Assembly: GCA_030645645.1 (NCBI GenBank)
Contig: JAUSNC010000026.1
Location: forward strand, 1-11,392
From: Candidatus Parcubacteria bacterium
Lineage (GTDB): Bacteria > Patescibacteriota > Minisyncoccia > Minisyncoccales > UBA6532
Direction: 5' to 3'
DNA length: 11,392 nucleotides
Shown here: one piece after another, positions 1-7,591 of the stretch
How the letters are laid out: every line of letters starts with the position of its first letter
Position numbering within the stretch: position 1 is the first letter of the stretch
Program-made: the position numbers and the translations under genes
Notes under the pieces: model-generated
The model's input: only the letters and a program-made list of their open reading frames with translations
What the model was told of the DNA's origin: nothing
Databases searched by the model: none

Positions 1-2
1 TT

Positions 3-1580
3 GATATTTTAGGTATCTGGTTTGCGCTTTGGATTTTATTTTCCAACAAAAATGCTAAAGTTAACCGTTTATTTTTCCTAATAACAATTTCAGTTCTGTC
101 GTGGATTACATTGGTCTATTTTGCAAGTCTATCTGTTCATAGAGAACAAGCTATAATTTTATCAAAGTTGGCATATATTCCGGTATATTTATTTCTTTTA
201 AGTGTGTATTATTTTACAAAATTTTTTCCAAGTGAAGGTAAAAATATTTATAATTTTGATATCTTTGTATTAAGTAGTATTACGATTGCTGCATTTATTA
301 CACTTTTTACGGATTTTCATGTTAAAGATGTTGTATTTAAGGAATGGGGGGTATCACCCGTATTTGGATTTGGCATTAACTTTATAAATGCAATAATCTT
401 TATAATAACGATTTTATTTTCTTGGTTAATTTTCAAAAAATATTATACCTTAAAAAATACCGAAAAACTTAAAACTCAATATTTTTTAATTGGATTTTTT
501 ATTTTTGTAATATTAAATTTAATTTTTAATGTTATTTTAGCTTCAAAATACACCGATTTTCCGTATTATTTAATCGGAAATTACTCAACTATTTTTCTTC
601 TTGGATTCACCGGTTATGCAATAGTTAAACAAGAATTATTCGGCATTAAAATTATTATAACAAGTCTATTCATCAGTCTTATTGCCATTTTGCTTTCCCT
701 AGATGCAATTCTCTTCACGTCAGATAAAACTCTTCAATTTATAAAAGGGGTAATTATAGTGATTTTCGTATATTTTGGATACGTGCTCATTAAAAGTACC
801 TTGAAGGAAATCGAAACCAGAAAAGAGGTTGAGCGCATATCAAAGGCAAAAACGGAATTTATTTCAATAGCTTCGCATCAGTTAAGGACTCCTTTAACGG
901 CAATTAAAGGATACCTATCAATGATTCTTGAAGGGACCTATGGGAAATTAAACCAGCGGATGAGGAAGCCGGTTGAAAATATTTATAACTCCAACGAAAG
1001 ATTGATTAAATTAGTCAATGATATTCTTAATCTTTCCAAGATTGAATCCGGTCGGGCGGAGATGGAATTAAATAAAGGTTCGCTAGAAGTTTTGATTTCA
1101 AGCATAGTCAATGATCTAAGTATAACCGCAAAAAAGAAAAATATTGATCTGATTTGGGAGAAGCCAAAAAAACCATTGCCTAAAATTTTATTTGATATAG
1201 AGAAAATGCGACAAGTTATTATGAATATAATTGATAACGGGATAAAGTACACAAATACCGGCTCGGTTACAGTCAGTATTGCCCTGAAAAATATAGAATA
1301 TAAAGGAGGAAAAAATATTCTTATTGAGATTAAAGATACAGGAGAAGGTTTACTTGAAGAAGAAAAAGGACGTCTTTTTGAAAGTTTCAGTAGAGGAAAG
1401 GTGGGACAAGAGCTTTGGACAGAAGGATCAGGCGTAGGATTATATGTGGCTAAAAAATTTATTGAAATGCATAATGGGAGGATATGGGCGGAATCAAAAG
1501 GCAGAGGCAAGGGAACTACTTTTTTTATAGAGATCCCGGTAAAACCAGGAGAGATGGCACAATTTTTAAAGAAGTTTTAA
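3..1580 (+). CDS. Membrane-bound sensor histidine kinase, 5' end outside the window
   Basis: The reading frame is open from position 3 with no start, so the gene begins upstream of the window; the TTG at 111 is only an internal codon. About the first 230 residues after 111 are a series of hydrophobic segments resembling the N-terminal multi-pass (7TM-type) membrane module of some histidine kinases. A short helical linker leads into the kinase core. Counting from 111, the H box is SHQLRTPLT with the phosphorylated His at residue 256, the N box has N372 and N376 (NIIDN), G1 is DTGEG at 409-413, an F box FESF follows, and G2 is GSGVGL at 439-444. All catalytic motifs are intact. It should autophosphorylate and pass phosphate to a receiver, plausibly the one encoded 30 nt downstream. 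The stimulus is unknown. The membrane part is clearly more A+T rich than the genes to its right. Confidence 0.93.
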   Translation, partial: DILGIWFALWILFSNKNAKVNRLFFLITISVLSWITLVYFASLSVHREQAIILSKLAYIPVYLFLLSVYYFTKFFPSEGKNIYNFDIFVLSSITIAAFITLFTDFHVKDVVFKEWGVSPVFGFGINFINAIIFIITILFSWLIFKKYYTLKNTEKLKTQYFLIGFFIFVILNLIFNVILASKYTDFPYYLIGNYSTIFLLGFTGYAIVKQELFGIKIIITSLFISLIAILLSLDAILFTSDKTLQFIKGVIIVIFVYFGYVLIKSTLKEIETRKEVERISKAKTEFISIASHQLRTPLTAIKGYLSMILEGTYGKLNQRMRKPVENIYNSNERLIKLVNDILNLSKIESGRAEMELNKGSLEVLISSIVNDLSITAKKKNIDLIWEKPKKPLPKILFDIEKMRQVIMNIIDNGIKYTNTGSVTVSIALKNIEYKGGKNILIEIKDTGEGLLEEEKGRLFESFSRGKVGQELWTEGSGVGLYVAKKFIEMHNGRIWAESKGRGKGTTFFIEIPVKPGEMAQFLKKF

Positions 1581-1592
1581 ATCTGCTATATT
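1564..1592 (+). promoter_or_regulatory. Possible extended -10 promoter before the receiver gene
   Basis: A TG-C-TATATT extended -10 lies at 1584-1592, with only a poor T-rich -35 region around 1564-1569. Transcription would begin near 1599, giving a leader of about 12 nt before the ATG at 1611. No Shine-Dalgarno is visible there. It could separate expression of receiver-aspS-carboxypeptidase from the kinase, but A+T-rich sequence produces such matches by chance. Confidence 0.3.
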
Positions 1593-1610
1593 AAATAACC
1601 ACTAATCATT

Positions 1611-1985
1611 ATGAAAAAAATCCTTATAGTTGAAGACGAAAAAATTCTGGCTGAAATGTATCAGGAAAAGCTTATTAAAACCGGTTTTGATGTTATTGCC
1701 TCCTCTGAAGCCGAAGAAGGCTTGGAAATGGCAAAAACAGAGAAACCTGATCTGATACTTTTAGATATATTACTTCCCCGTGGCAATGGAATTTTCTTTT
1801 TAAAATCCTTAAGAAATGATTCTGCAATATCTTCCTTGCCTGTCCTAGTATTTAGTAATTATGATGACCCTGAAACTAAACAAGAGGCTATTAAATTAGG
1901 GGTTAAGGATTATTTAATTAAGACCGGTTATACTCCGGGAGAAATAGTGGATAAAATTAAGAAATATTTAAGCGAGTCAAATTAA
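1611..1985 (+). CDS. Stand-alone response-regulator receiver (REC) protein
   Basis: The 124-residue product is a complete CheY-like receiver domain and nothing else. The acidic pair is E8/D9 in IVEDE, the phospho-accepting Asp is D52 in LILLDILLP, the switch Ser is S82 in VFSNYD, and the conserved Lys is K104 in DYLIK. There is no DNA-binding or enzymatic output domain, so it acts either by protein contact or as a phosphate relay. It sits 30 nt after the histidine kinase, which makes that kinase the obvious partner (inference). The ATG has no Shine-Dalgarno; the codon is chosen because IVEDE then falls at the normal distance from the N-terminus. aspS begins 3 nt after its stop. Confidence 0.93.
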   Translation: MKKILIVEDEKILAEMYQEKLIKTGFDVIASSEAEEGLEMAKTEKPDLILLDILLPRGNGIFFLKSLRNDSAISSLPVLVFSNYDDPETKQEAIKLGVKDYLIKTGYTPGEIVDKIKKYLSESN

Positions 1986-1988
1986 TTT

Positions 1989-3335
1989 ATGGAAAGAATT
2001 CTTAATTCGGAAACCCCGAAACATATAGGGGAAAAAGTGAGAATTGCAGGATGGATGACTGTCCGGAGAGATCACGGAGGAATAGTTTTTTTTGATTTGC
2101 GCGACAGATCAGGAATTATTCAGGTAGTCTCTTCTTCTGAACTTGCAAAAGATATTAATAATGAATGTGTTTTGGAAATAAAAGGTGAGATTAAGAAAAG
2201 GCCGGACAGAATGGTAAACCCTGAACTGGAAACCGGAAATGTGGAATTGAAGGCGGAGGAAATAAAGATAGTTTCTAAAGCCGAAGTCCTGCCGTTTGAC
2301 TTGGTGGATATGAAAATGACTCTGCCCAGTCTATTGGACTGGCGGCCTTTAACTCTCCGCAATAAAAAAATACAGGCTATATTTAAAGTCCAGGAAGAGA
2401 TAATTTCCAGCTTCCGAAGAACATTGTCTGATCTCGGATTTACCGAGTTTCAGGCTCCAACATTGGTTCCGGGCGCAACCGAAGGAGGATCTGAAGTCTT
2501 CCATGTTGACTATTTCAAATATAACGCATATCTCGCCCAAAGCCCCCAATTCTACAAACAGATTTTAATTGGAGTATTTGAAAGAGTCTTTACTATTACC
2601 CGAGTCTACCGAGCTGAACCAAGCGTAACAACACGTCATATTTGTGAATTTGTAAGTTTGGATGCAGAGATGGGATTTATAAACTCCTGGGAAGATTTAA
2701 TGGATGTTTGTGAAACCATATTGAAAAATATGGTTGCTGACCTGCAAAAGAACAGATCCAAAGAACTCGCCATGTACGGCAATCCTGATATTCAAATTGG
2801 CCAAAAAATTCCTAGATTAAGGATAAGCGAGATACAGGAGATAATTTTTAAAACAAAAGGAAGGGATAACCGGGGAGAGATGGATTTGACCCCGGAAGAC
2901 GAGAAAGACATATGCTTATGGGCAAAGGAAAATCACGGGTCTGAAGCTGTTTTTGCAACCCATTTTCCTGGCAGGAAAAGACCTTTCTATACTTTCCCTG
3001 ATCCGGAAAATCCGTTAGAAACCCTTAGTTTTGACCTTTTATACAAAGGCCTGGAGGTTGTTACAGGAGGGCAGAGAATAAACGAGTATAAGATGCTGGA
3101 AGATAATATTAAGAAATGGGGGAACAAGCCCAAAGATTTTGAATTCTATCTTCAGGCATTTAAATACGGCATGCCCCCTGAAGGCGGATTTGCCTGGGGA
3201 TCTGAACGAATAACCAAACAGATACTCGGTTTGGAGAATATAAGAGAAGCCACGCTATTCCCGCGGGATATGGAAAGAATTGATCAAAGACTATCAATTT
3301 TACAGCCAAAAAAGGCGAAAAAACCAAAAAAATGA
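1989..3335 (+). CDS. aspS: Aspartyl-tRNA synthetase, archaeal-type, probably non-discriminating
   Basis: A class IIb synthetase that charges tRNA with Asp. Residues 1-100 form the OB-fold anticodon-binding domain (VRRDHGGIVFFDLRDR at 25-40). The catalytic core contains motif 1 around 148-163, the Asp-site stretch YLAQSPQFYKQ at 181-191, motif 2 with VYRAE at 206-210 and EFVSLDAEMGF at 220-230, and motif 3 GGFAWGSERI at 399-408, followed by FPR at 424-426. FDLLYKGLEVVTGGQRI supports Asp rather than Asn as substrate. At 448 aa it lacks the GAD insertion of the roughly 590-aa bacterial enzyme and matches the archaeal/AspRS2 form. Such enzymes often also charge tRNA-Asn, with GatCAB finishing the job; this is not proven here. 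Its TGA overlaps the next ATG. Confidence 0.94.
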   Translation: MERILNSETPKHIGEKVRIAGWMTVRRDHGGIVFFDLRDRSGIIQVVSSSELAKDINNECVLEIKGEIKKRPDRMVNPELETGNVELKAEEIKIVSKAEVLPFDLVDMKMTLPSLLDWRPLTLRNKKIQAIFKVQEEIISSFRRTLSDLGFTEFQAPTLVPGATEGGSEVFHVDYFKYNAYLAQSPQFYKQILIGVFERVFTITRVYRAEPSVTTRHICEFVSLDAEMGFINSWEDLMDVCETILKNMVADLQKNRSKELAMYGNPDIQIGQKIPRLRISEIQEIIFKTKGRDNRGEMDLTPEDEKDICLWAKENHGSEAVFATHFPGRKRPFYTFPDPENPLETLSFDLLYKGLEVVTGGQRINEYKMLEDNIKKWGNKPKDFEFYLQAFKYGMPPEGGFAWGSERITKQILGLENIREATLFPRDMERIDQRLSILQPKKAKKPKK

Positions 3336-4315
3336 AATCAGTTAAATATTTTTTAGCCGCAATCGTAATAAGCTTTCCTCTCTGGTGGGGATTAAATTCC
3401 TTTAGTTTCACTTTGGAAGATTATTTTGCAGGTACCAGTTTTGCCTACGAAGATAAAATACTCAACGCTTCTGCCCAGGAAGCGGTTTTATCGCAGAAGC
3501 TGGAATCAGCTAAACCCATTAAAAAAGGCAATATAGAAAATCTTGAATTAGGAGCCAGAGCTGCTATTTCAATTCATCTGAATAAAGAAACAAATTCAGA
3601 AAAAAGTCTCTTTGAAAAGCAAGGTGATGTGATATTACCGATTGCTTCTTTAACAAAATTAATGACGGCGTATGTTGTTCTGGAAAACTACAGTCTTGAT
3701 GAAATAGTCTCTATAAGCAAAGATGCCATAGACCAGGATGAAGAATTCGGCCAATTGAAAGCGGGAGAAAATATCAAGGTTTCGGAACTTCTTTATCCGC
3801 TTTTAATGGAATCAAGCAATGACGCGGCCTATGCATTAGCAGAGGTTATAGGGGTTGAAAGCTTTGTTGATCTGATGAATATGGAGGCAAAAAATATGGG
3901 CTTGAAGAATACGCATTTTGTCAATCCAACAGGCCTTAATGAGGAAAATGCGACTGCCACAAAATATTTGAATTATTCAACCGTAAAAGATCTTAGTAGA
4001 ATGACTGAATTATTACTGAAAAACCCTCTTATCTGGGATATTTTATCGCAAACCGATTATTATCTGTACACTGACGGCGTTTTTCACCATAAGCTTGAAA
4101 ACACCAATGAGCTTTTAAAAACAGAAGAAAATTGGGGAAAAAGAATAATCGGCGGGAAAACAGGATGGACGCCGGAAGCTAAAGGATGCCTGATTATAGT
4201 TTTAAAGGATCCGAATAACGGAGGATATCTGATAAACGTAGTTTTAAGTTCGGATGACCGATTTTTAGAGATGACGAAATTGATAAACTGGGTGGAGGAA
4301 TCCTACCGCTGGTAA
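3332..4315 (+). CDS. Serine-type D-alanyl-D-alanine carboxypeptidase (PBP5-like, S11)
   Basis: An extracytoplasmic penicillin-binding protein that removes the terminal D-Ala from peptidoglycan stem peptides. The N-terminus (residues 1-25) is a positive-then-hydrophobic segment acting as signal or membrane anchor, followed by a polar linker to about residue 75. The three active-site motifs are all present in order: SLTK at 106-109 with the nucleophile S106, S161-S-N163, and KTG at 276-278 in IGGKTGWTPEAKG. At 327 aa it is shorter than E. coli PBP5, and the sequence after KTG is brief, so the C-terminal beta domain and amphipathic anchor of PBP5 appear absent. The ATG overlaps the aspS stop by 4 nt, indicating translational coupling; mraY follows after 22 nt. 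Confidence 0.92.
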   Translation: MKSVKYFLAAIVISFPLWWGLNSFSFTLEDYFAGTSFAYEDKILNASAQEAVLSQKLESAKPIKKGNIENLELGARAAISIHLNKETNSEKSLFEKQGDVILPIASLTKLMTAYVVLENYSLDEIVSISKDAIDQDEEFGQLKAGENIKVSELLYPLLMESSNDAAYALAEVIGVESFVDLMNMEAKNMGLKNTHFVNPTGLNEENATATKYLNYSTVKDLSRMTELLLKNPLIWDILSQTDYYLYTDGVFHHKLENTNELLKTEENWGKRIIGGKTGWTPEAKGCLIIVLKDPNNGGYLINVVLSSDDRFLEMTKLINWVEESYRW

Positions 4316-4337
4316 ATATCTAAATTAATTATTAGTT

Positions 4338-5417
4338 ATGGAAAGTTTTTTCTATATCACTCCCGATACAGCAATAAATATAATCAAAATATTTACATTG
4401 GGTTCTTTGGGATTTCTTATTGCTTTTATTGCCGCCCCTTTTCTTATTAAGTTTTTATACAAATATGAACTGTGGCGTAAAGAAGTGAGAACTAAGGCGA
4501 TTGACGGAGGAGGAACGCCTATTTTCCAAAAATTCCACTCAGAGGGCGAAACCCATGTGCCGAGATTCGGCGGTATTTTAATTCTGGTGATTCCGCTATT
4601 TCTGGCAGGCCTCTTTTTAATGCTTTCGAAAACTGGCATCTGGTATTTTCAAAAGCTTAATTTTTTCAGCCGTCCCCAGACTTGGCTGCCAATTTTCGCT
4701 TTAGCGGGAGCTTCTCTAGTTGGATTGGCGGATGACCTACTTCAGGTTTATGGAAGAGGAAAATACATTGGGGGAGGTTTGAGTTTGCGTTACCGCCTTT
4801 CTTTAGTTATTTTAATAGGTTTAATCGGCGCCTGGTGGTTCTTTGCCAAACTGGGATGGTCAAGTCTGCATATTCCCGGATTTGGCGATGTCTACATCGG
4901 GATCTGGTACATACCTCTTTTTATCTTCACTATGCTGGCAACATATACAGGAGGAGTAATAGACGGAATTGACGGTTTGGCCGGAGGAGTTTTTGTTTCC
5001 ATATTCGGCGCATTCGCCGGTATAGCTTTATTCCTTGGTCAGATTGATATTGCCGCCTTCTGCGCAGTAATAATAGGAGTTTTATTCGCTTTCTTGTGGT
5101 TTAATATACCTCCTGCCCGCTTTTATATGGGCGAAACCGGAATAATGGGCCTTACCGCCGCTTTGACGGTTATTGCCTTTCTTACTGATTCATTTTTAGT
5201 TCTTCCAATAATAGGCTTTTTATTATTATTGGAAGCATTATCAGTAATAATCCAGCTTGCATCAAAAAGGTTCCGGCATAAAAAGGTATTCCTAGCAGCG
5301 CCCATTCATTTACACCTTGAGGCCAAGGGATGGCCTCCTTACAAGGTAACGATGAGATTCTGGATAATTGGGGTGGTTATGGCGGCAATAGGGCTTGGCA
5401 TACGTTTGCTTGGGTAA
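4338..5417 (+). CDS. mraY: Phospho-N-acetylmuramoyl-pentapeptide transferase
   Basis: An integral membrane enzyme that transfers phospho-MurNAc-pentapeptide from UDP to undecaprenyl phosphate, making lipid I. The 359-aa length is typical and about ten hydrophobic segments are visible. Recognisable motifs are the Asp pair LADDL (D132, D133), DGIDGL at 209-214, FNIPPARFYMG at 255-265, and the C-terminal cytoplasmic loop PIHLHLEAKGWPPYKVTMRFW, cut here into HLH at 324-326 and KVTMRFW at 336-342. Several are variants: HLH replaces the usual HHH, MGETG replaces MGDTG (E266), and VPRFGG near residue 74 replaces TPTMGG and recalls WecA-type transferases. Gene context with murL, murD, ftsW and murG makes MraY the best call. 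The ATG lacks a clear Shine-Dalgarno; the stop is 8 nt before the murL start. Confidence 0.9.
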   Translation: MESFFYITPDTAINIIKIFTLGSLGFLIAFIAAPFLIKFLYKYELWRKEVRTKAIDGGGTPIFQKFHSEGETHVPRFGGILILVIPLFLAGLFLMLSKTGIWYFQKLNFFSRPQTWLPIFALAGASLVGLADDLLQVYGRGKYIGGGLSLRYRLSLVILIGLIGAWWFFAKLGWSSLHIPGFGDVYIGIWYIPLFIFTMLATYTGGVIDGIDGLAGGVFVSIFGAFAGIALFLGQIDIAAFCAVIIGVLFAFLWFNIPPARFYMGETGIMGLTAALTVIAFLTDSFLVLPIIGFLLLLEALSVIIQLASKRFRHKKVFLAAPIHLHLEAKGWPPYKVTMRFWIIGVVMAAIGLGIRLLG

Positions 5418-5425
5418 TAAACGAT

Positions 5426-6829
5426 ATGGTGAAATTCAATCAAAAAGCAAAGAAGCTCCGAAAAAAGTATCCCAGATTTTTTTACAAAAGCTACAGTTAT
5501 CGCATCTCAAATAATAATTTAGAGATGTCTTTTAATTTTCATATTGAACCCGGTATTTCCTTTTCTCCGAAAGTAATTATTAAAGGCATTAATGGAAGAA
5601 GAATAAACGCAATAGGGGAGAAGGTAATGAATAATTTTGTTTTCCATTTGGGAATGATTGAAATACCGAGCTATTGGAAAGCAGTCTGTTCTCCTGAAAT
5701 AATCATTGAAGCAGGATCTTTGGATGTTTTTCAGCAAAACTGGTGGAGGAACCTGATATTAAACGGAATGGGGCAATTCTTTTTTGAGAACAAGATTAAT
5801 TTCAGGAATTCAAATTTCCTATCTATAAAGGCAAAAGGAAAAAGTTCCGGCCTCTTATATACCAGAAAACTAAATAATAAGGGATTTCTGGCCGCTGTAG
5901 GAGGAGGTAAGGATTCCGCCGTAACCCTTGAAATCCTTAAAAAGACAAAGAAGAATTTGAGTTGTTTCTCTTTAAATCCTTCCGCTTCCTCACTGGGAAT
6001 GATGAAAGCTGCAGGCTGTAGCCGGCAAATCAGTATTTCCAGAATAATTGATAAAAACCTCCTTTTATTGAATAAAAAAGGTTATCTCAACGGTCATACT
6101 CCATTTTCAGCATATTTAGCCTTCTTAAGCGTATTACTTGGAGTCCTGTTTGATAGGAAATATGCGGTTTTTTCAAACGAGCACAGCGCCAACGAGGGTA
6201 ATGTAGAATATCTTGGACGAATTATGAACCATCAATGGTCAAAAACTTTTGAATTTGAGCAGATGTTCCGCCAATATTCTAAAAAGTATCTGGCAAAAGA
6301 TATGGAATATTTCAGCTTACTAAGACCCCTCTATGAAATACAGATAGCTAAGATATTCGCAAATTATCCGAAATACTTTCTTTTATTCATAAGTTGTAAT
6401 AAAGCGCAAAAAACTAATTCCGGCCGGTATAAGCCTTCCGGGAAATGGTGCGGCGCATGCCCGAAATGCCTGTTTGTTTATTTAATTCTATATCCATTTA
6501 TTGATAGGAATATTCTAAAAGGAATTTTTAAACAGGATATTCTTAATAAAAAAGAGCTTCTGCCGGTTTTTCTTGAATTGACGGGGGAAAGGGGATTTAA
6601 GCCTTTCGAATGCGTTGGTACGAAGAAGGAAATTCTCTCTGCCTTATATCTAAGTTTGGAAAAAAACAGAGATTTAAATTTACCGTTCCTCCTGAATTAT
6701 TTTAAGAAAAACATTTTACCGAAATACCCCAACTTAAAAAACGAGTCAAAAAAACTAATGATTTCCTGGAATAAGGAAAATAACTTGACAAGTATAGTAA
6801 AGGATGATATACTGCGTATGTTAAAGTAA
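5426..6829 (+). CDS. murL: UDP-MurNAc-L-Ala-L-Glu epimerase (MurL family)
   Basis: In the MurL family the terminal L-Glu of UDP-MurNAc-L-Ala-L-Glu is converted to D-Glu in an ATP- and Mg-dependent reaction, after MurD2 has added L-Glu. Motifs seen are GGGKDS at 159-164, like the PP-loop SGGxDS that activates substrates with ATP; NGHTPFSAY at 222-230; SNEHSANEGN at 250-259; and WCGACPKC at 341-348, a CxxCxxC arrangement that could bind metal as in QueC-like PP-loop enzymes (inference). The protein is soluble, 467 aa. I chose the ATG at 5426, 8 nt after the mraY stop; an open frame reaches back to 5330 but would overlap mraY by 88 nt. The assignment is from memory of family motifs plus a MurD homologue downstream. 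The alternative is an unnamed PP-loop protein. Its 3' end carries a strong promoter. Confidence 0.8.
   Translation: MVKFNQKAKKLRKKYPRFFYKSYSYRISNNNLEMSFNFHIEPGISFSPKVIIKGINGRRINAIGEKVMNNFVFHLGMIEIPSYWKAVCSPEIIIEAGSLDVFQQNWWRNLILNGMGQFFFENKINFRNSNFLSIKAKGKSSGLLYTRKLNNKGFLAAVGGGKDSAVTLEILKKTKKNLSCFSLNPSASSLGMMKAAGCSRQISISRIIDKNLLLLNKKGYLNGHTPFSAYLAFLSVLLGVLFDRKYAVFSNEHSANEGNVEYLGRIMNHQWSKTFEFEQMFRQYSKKYLAKDMEYFSLLRPLYEIQIAKIFANYPKYFLLFISCNKAQKTNSGRYKPSGKWCGACPKCLFVYLILYPFIDRNILKGIFKQDILNKKELLPVFLELTGERGFKPFECVGTKKEILSALYLSLEKNRDLNLPFLLNYFKKNILPKYPNLKNESKKLMISWNKENNLTSIVKDDILRMLK
6785..6813 (+). promoter_or_regulatory. Near-consensus sigma70 promoter inside the murL 3' end
   Basis: A perfect -35 TTGACA at 6785-6790 is followed by exactly 17 nt and the -10 TATACT at 6808-6813 (5 of 6 consensus positions). 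Transcription should start near 6820, about 10 nt before the murL stop codon ends. There is no ORF downstream for nearly 900 nt, so the promoter fits an independent RNA gene rather than a messenger. It is the best promoter match I found in the window. Confidence 0.7.
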
Positions 6830-7591
6830 ATTGAAAAATAAATATAACTAAGAATGGTTTAAAGAAAGGGAGATATCGGTGTTTGGCGAATAAGAGTGAA
6901 AAAAATCGCACAGCAAACCCCATATCAACTTTAGAAGAAAGACAGAGGAACGATAAAAATTTCTTTTATATCAAAAAAGAAAAAATATTCGTTCATTCTC
7001 TGTCTCCTTTTCTTTAGACCATTTAATTGAAATATGCGGCATTAGGAAAGCAGAGCAGGCGACTGATATGTTTTCCCGGTGCCGTAAATCGCCCCGTACA
7101 CCAAGTAGAAAGTCTGAAAATAGTAGCCTAAGAAAACAATGATTTCCATTTCTTAATAAGAAGGAAAAAGTTCCATTTTCGGAAAAGGTATACTATATCA
7201 GACTATTTATTCTTTGGCGGAATGGCGATACGGCCCTAGAGAGTGGAAGAATGATTAAATAATCAATACACTCTCTCTTACTTTTAAGCCCGGAAAGATT
7301 TCTAGGCTTAAGAGTGGGACTTTAAAAATTACGATAAAGGATGGGAAGTGTTTCTTCTTAATGGAAACCATCCCCTTAATTTATTCACTAATAGGTTTAG
7401 CGGATAGATTAAGGTGATTGGTTTCCCCAAAGAAAAAGAAAAATTAGTCATCGGCCCGAATGGAATCGTTCTTTCTATAAAGAATAACTTCAAAGAACGG
7501 CAACAAGCAAACCGAGACAGAATAGATGCCCAAGGTTCATACTAAATAAACCCAACGGTATCTTAAAAACACACCCCATCCTCTTTTTTTT
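6820..7591 (+). ncRNA. Candidate large structured non-coding RNA, class unknown
   Basis: This stretch has no credible ORF on either strand but is dense in complementary segments. Domain 1: 6852-6870 pairs with 7006-7024 (19 bp with a few G-U), enclosing hairpin 6872-6926 and hairpin 6940-7005; the latter includes AGAGAC-type arms 6940-6947/6998-7005 plus 6948-6953/6989-6994 and 6960-6967/6975-6982. Domain 2: 7081-7086/7229-7234, 7089-7093/7224-7228 and 7101-7104/7214-7217 enclose 7111-7117/7198-7204 and 7120-7125/7191-7196, with inner hairpins 7143-7167 and 7171-7184. Hairpins then follow at 7238-7276, 7281-7314, 7363-7426, 7467-7499 and 7524-7563. A T8 tract ends at 7591. The 5' end is inferred from the promoter at 6785-6813 and the 3' end from the T tract; both are uncertain. 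I find no hallmark of RNase P RNA, tmRNA, SRP RNA, 6S RNA or group II introns. Helices were paired by eye, with no energies or covariation. Confidence 0.6.
7584..7591 (+). terminator. T8 tract, possible 3' end of the structured RNA
   Basis: Eight consecutive T follow a C-rich segment. The nearest upstream hairpin is 7524-7563 (arms 7524-7530/7557-7563 and 7534-7537/7549-7552), 20 nt away, so this is not a textbook intrinsic terminator. The next inverted repeat starts directly after it. Confidence 0.3.

Noticed and set aside
983..1510. 175-aa open frame on the minus strand
   Set aside because: It lies wholly within the histidine kinase, opposite its conserved catalytic motifs, and is low-complexity Ser/Phe/Ile-rich. 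It is a shadow.
5330..5425. N-terminal extension of MurL starting at 5330
   Set aside because: It would overlap mraY by 88 nt in another frame with no ribosome site, and its residues do not resemble the family start. The ATG at 5426 fits normal operon spacing.
6940..7012. Intrinsic terminator after murL (hairpin 6940-7005 followed by CCTTTTCTTT)
   Set aside because: The following T-rich strand is itself paired with 6852-6870 and is interrupted by C, so it reads better as part of the RNA domain. Termination here cannot be excluded.
6907..7320. c-di-GMP-I riboswitch-like pieces (CGCACAGCAAACC and AGTGGGAC)
   Set aside because: The two pieces are about 400 nt apart and lie in different helices, whereas the aptamer needs them within about 50 nt.
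6871..7563. A helix closing the entire RNA (6871-6878 with 7556-7563)
   Set aside because: It is possible over 8 bp, but both arms have better local partners (hairpins 6872-6926 and 7524-7563).
6852..7591. RNase P RNA, tmRNA or a group II intron
   Set aside because: No GAGGAAAGTCC or other conserved RNase P core block, no tRNA-like ends or tag ORF, and no domain V signature. An isolated ACAGAA at 7517-7522 is not enough.
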